A stretch of 8,367 nucleotides of DNA from Pedosphaera sp. Its GTDB lineage: Bacteria > Verrucomicrobiota > Verrucomicrobiia > Limisphaerales > Pedosphaeraceae. Under the pieces are notes generated by a model, which was not told where the DNA came from, did no database searches, and saw only the letters and a list, made by a program, of their open reading frames with translations. This document shows, in pieces, positions 7,087 through 8,367 of this stretch (within the stretch, counting starts at the first letter, position 1; the number at the start of each line of letters is the position of its first letter). The stretch is from NCBI GenBank assembly GCA_028293465.1, contig JAQGOT010000420.1:1-8367 (forward strand), written 5' to 3'. Both the position numbers and the translations under genes were made by a program.

Positions 7087-8304
7087 TTGGGCAACGACGG
7101 CGAGTTCTACGGCACGACTTCCCAAGGCGGCCTTTCTGGTTTCGGCACGGTGTTCCGGGCCACGACCAACGGCACCTTAACCACGCTGGTCAGCTTCGCC
7201 AAAACCAACGGAGGCTATCCGTCGGGAAAGTTGACCTTGGGTGGAGATGGGAGCCTTTACGGCGTGACTGCTTCCGGCGGCAGCGGTGATCGTGGCACGG
7301 TGTTCCGGGTTGCAACCGATGGCACTCTGACCACGCTGGCCACTTTCGCCAACCCTGACGGCACGGCTCCCGTTGCAGGATTGGCCTTGGGCGGCGATGG
7401 GAGCCTCTACGGTACGACGCAATACGGCGGCAGCGGAAATGGCACGGTGTTCAAAGTCACCACCAACGGCGTTTTGACCACCCTGGTCCAATTTGCTGAT
7501 CCCGACGGAACTAATCCGGACGCCGGGCTGGTTCCGGGGGATGACGGCAATTTTTACGGCACCACACCATACGGCGGCGGGCTCTACGGCACCGTATTCC
7601 GGGTCACCCCCAACGGCAGCTTGACCACCTTGGTTAATTTCAATTATGCCGATGGAGCGCATCCGCATGCCCGGCTGACGGCCGGCAAGGACGGCAATTT
7701 CTACGGCACGACTGAAGATGGAGGAATGTACGACGGCGGCACCCTTTTCCGCGTCACCACCGATGGCACGCTGGACACGCTGTTTAATTTTTACCTCACG
7801 AACGGGACTGCTCCGGTAAACCTGACGATGGGCAGCGACGGCAGCTTCTACGGCGCAACCAAATATGGCGGCAGTACCGGTAATGGCACCCTTTTCCGAT
7901 TCACGACCAACGGAACCTTGACCACACTTTTCAACTTTGCCGGCACCAACGGAGCGAACCCCTCCGTTGCTCCGTTGCCCGGCGGTGACGGCAACCTCTA
8001 CGGCACAACTTTCAATGGCGGGAGCTACGGCTACGGCACGGCGTTCCGGCTCACCCCCGACGGCACTTTGACCACGCTGGTAAACTTTGCCGGGCCCGAT
8101 GGAGCCTATCCAAGTGCCCAACTGATATTGGCCAAGGATGGCTGCCTTTACGGCACAACCTTTTATGGTGGCACCCCGAATTATTACGGCACGCTGTTCC
8201 AGGTCACCACCAATGGCACGTTCACCACGGTGGCCACCTTTGACAAGGGCAACGGCGCGTATCCGGATGCGGGGCTCACGCCGGGGAGCGACGGCAATTT
8301 GTAA
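7087..8304 (+). CDS. downstream open segment of the interrupted GloVer gene, not an independent gene
   Basis: The open stretch between the two nonsense codons encodes the rest of repeat 6, repeats 7 to 13 and part of 14 (405 residues if read from TTG 7087). It has no signal peptide, begins in the middle of a repeat, and the only early start is that TTG, without a visible Shine-Dalgarno site. A gene finder may call it separately. It is best read as the continuation of the gene starting at 6202. Conserved positions such as Y-G-T, G-T-x-F and T-x-x-L remain intact, so decay, if any, is recent. Confidence 0.4.
   Translation: MGNDGEFYGTTSQGGLSGFGTVFRATTNGTLTTLVSFAKTNGGYPSGKLTLGGDGSLYGVTASGGSGDRGTVFRVATDGTLTTLATFANPDGTAPVAGLALGGDGSLYGTTQYGGSGNGTVFKVTTNGVLTTLVQFADPDGTNPDAGLVPGDDGNFYGTTPYGGGLYGTVFRVTPNGSLTTLVNFNYADGAHPHARLTAGKDGNFYGTTEDGGMYDGGTLFRVTTDGTLDTLFNFYLTNGTAPVNLTMGSDGSFYGATKYGGSTGNGTLFRFTTNGTLTTLFNFAGTNGANPSVAPLPGGDGNLYGTTFNGGSYGYGTAFRLTPDGTLTTLVNFAGPDGAYPSAQLILAKDGCLYGTTFYGGTPNYYGTLFQVTTNGTFTTVATFDKGNGAYPDAGLTPGSDGNL
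8302..8304 (+). other. in-frame TAA nonsense codon in GloVer repeat 14
   Basis: The frame reads GGC AAT TTG TAA GGC ACA ACC, where other units have GGC AAT TTT TAC GGC ACG ACT or a near variant. The conserved Tyr TAC became TAA by one C-to-A change. The repeat pattern continues directly afterwards (GTTEHGGSGGGG), but the usual G-T-V-F-R-V end has become GVIDRIQPIS, so this may be the last, degenerate unit. Confidence 0.8.
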
Positions 8305-8367
8305 GGCACAACCGAGCACGGCGGCAGTGGCGGTGGAGGTGTGATTGATCGTATCCAGCCAATCTCA

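Larger units (their letters stand above)
6202..8367 (+). pseudogene. secreted GloVer-repeat protein gene interrupted by two nonsense codons (3' end outside window)
   Basis: One reading frame carries a signal peptide and 14 tandem Gloeo/Verruco repeats (TIGR03803-like) with no frameshift over about 2.1 kb, but with two in-frame stops. At 7060-7062 TGA replaces the conserved Gly of the N-G-A motif; sister units have GGA followed by GCC or GCG, so one base changed. At 8302-8304 TAA replaces the conserved Tyr of the FYGTT/LYGTT motif, TAC elsewhere. Both downstream parts resume the repeat pattern at once: GLNLGNDGEFYGTT after the first, GTTEHGGSGGGG after the second. The first in-frame ATG after the TGA is not until 7726, so the second part is unlikely to be a separate gene. 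Intact relatives are extracellular or surface proteins of unknown function. Options are a young pseudogene, which I favour, phase-variable or readthrough expression, or sequencing error. The frame is still open at the window end. Confidence 0.75.
6268..8367 (+). repeat. 14 tandem GloVer protein repeats of 147-159 bp
   Basis: Units begin with the L-T-T-L codons at 6268, 6415, 6565, 6724, 6874, 7024, 7177, 7327, 7474, 7621, 7771, 7918, 8068 and 8221; the last runs to the window end. A unit of about 50 residues reads roughly LTTLxxFxxTNGAxPxAG, then LxxGxDGNFYGTTxxGG, then xxGTVFRVTTNGT. Units vary at many silent codon positions while protein motifs hold, which points to long divergence under protein-level constraint rather than recent amplification. 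Unit 3 carries the largest insertion (159 bp). The GTVF/YGTT strand-like pattern suggests beta-propeller blades (inference). Confidence 0.93.

Noticed and set aside
7177..8319. A 380-codon open frame on the minus strand across the repeat array
   Set aside because: It mirrors the repeat periodicity of the + strand gene. Its translation is low-complexity and has no recognisable domain; it is open because of the biased repeated codons opposite.
6268..8367. CRISPR or noncoding satellite array
   Set aside because: The units are 147-159 bp, differ at many silent positions and conserve protein motifs in one frame; there is no short identical repeat with unique spacers.

Overview
The window looks like a piece of a Verrucomicrobiota chromosome, probably in or near the Pedosphaera/Limisphaerales group. 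This is an inference from three things: a long array of Gloeo/Verruco ('GloVer') repeats, moderately high G+C, and the mix of GTG/ATG starts with few strong Shine-Dalgarno sites. Every supported gene is on the + strand. I see no RNA genes, CRISPR arrays, insertion sequences or attachment sites, and no stretch over 300 bases lacks a gene.

Layout. (1) 1-1599: the 3' part of an M16 (insulinase-like) peptidase gene. It holds the end of one M16 unit and a full second unit whose zinc motif is degenerate. (2) 1661-2941: a membrane protein joining an N-terminal FHA domain, a proline-rich linker, a Cys/His zinc-binding (B-box-like) module and about six membrane segments. (3) 3082-6040: a tightly packed ABC importer operon of the NitT/TauT type, in the order lipoprotein substrate-binding protein, permease, ATPase. 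The permease start overlaps the preceding stop as ATGA, and the ATPase starts at a GTG inside the end of the permease gene behind a good Shine-Dalgarno site. A plausible sigma70-type promoter with an adjacent inverted repeat lies upstream. (4) 6202-8367: a secreted GloVer-repeat protein with 14 recognisable units of 147-159 bp. Its frame is intact throughout but is broken by two single-base nonsense codons, TGA at 7060 and TAA at 8302, each at a conserved repeat position. The locus runs off the window.

How they work together. Only the three ABC genes form a clear functional unit: a lipid-anchored receptor delivers a small solute to a permease energised by a cytoplasmic ATPase. The receptor is rich in cysteine and the permease has an N-terminal membrane extension, so the substrate may not be one of the textbook nitrate, taurine or sulfonate substrates. 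The sequence does not reveal it. The M16, FHA and GloVer genes have no evident link to transport. I found no convincing undescribed multi-gene system. The best leads are the doubly interrupted GloVer gene, the Cys-rich ABC receptor with its enlarged permease, and the FHA/zinc/membrane fusion.
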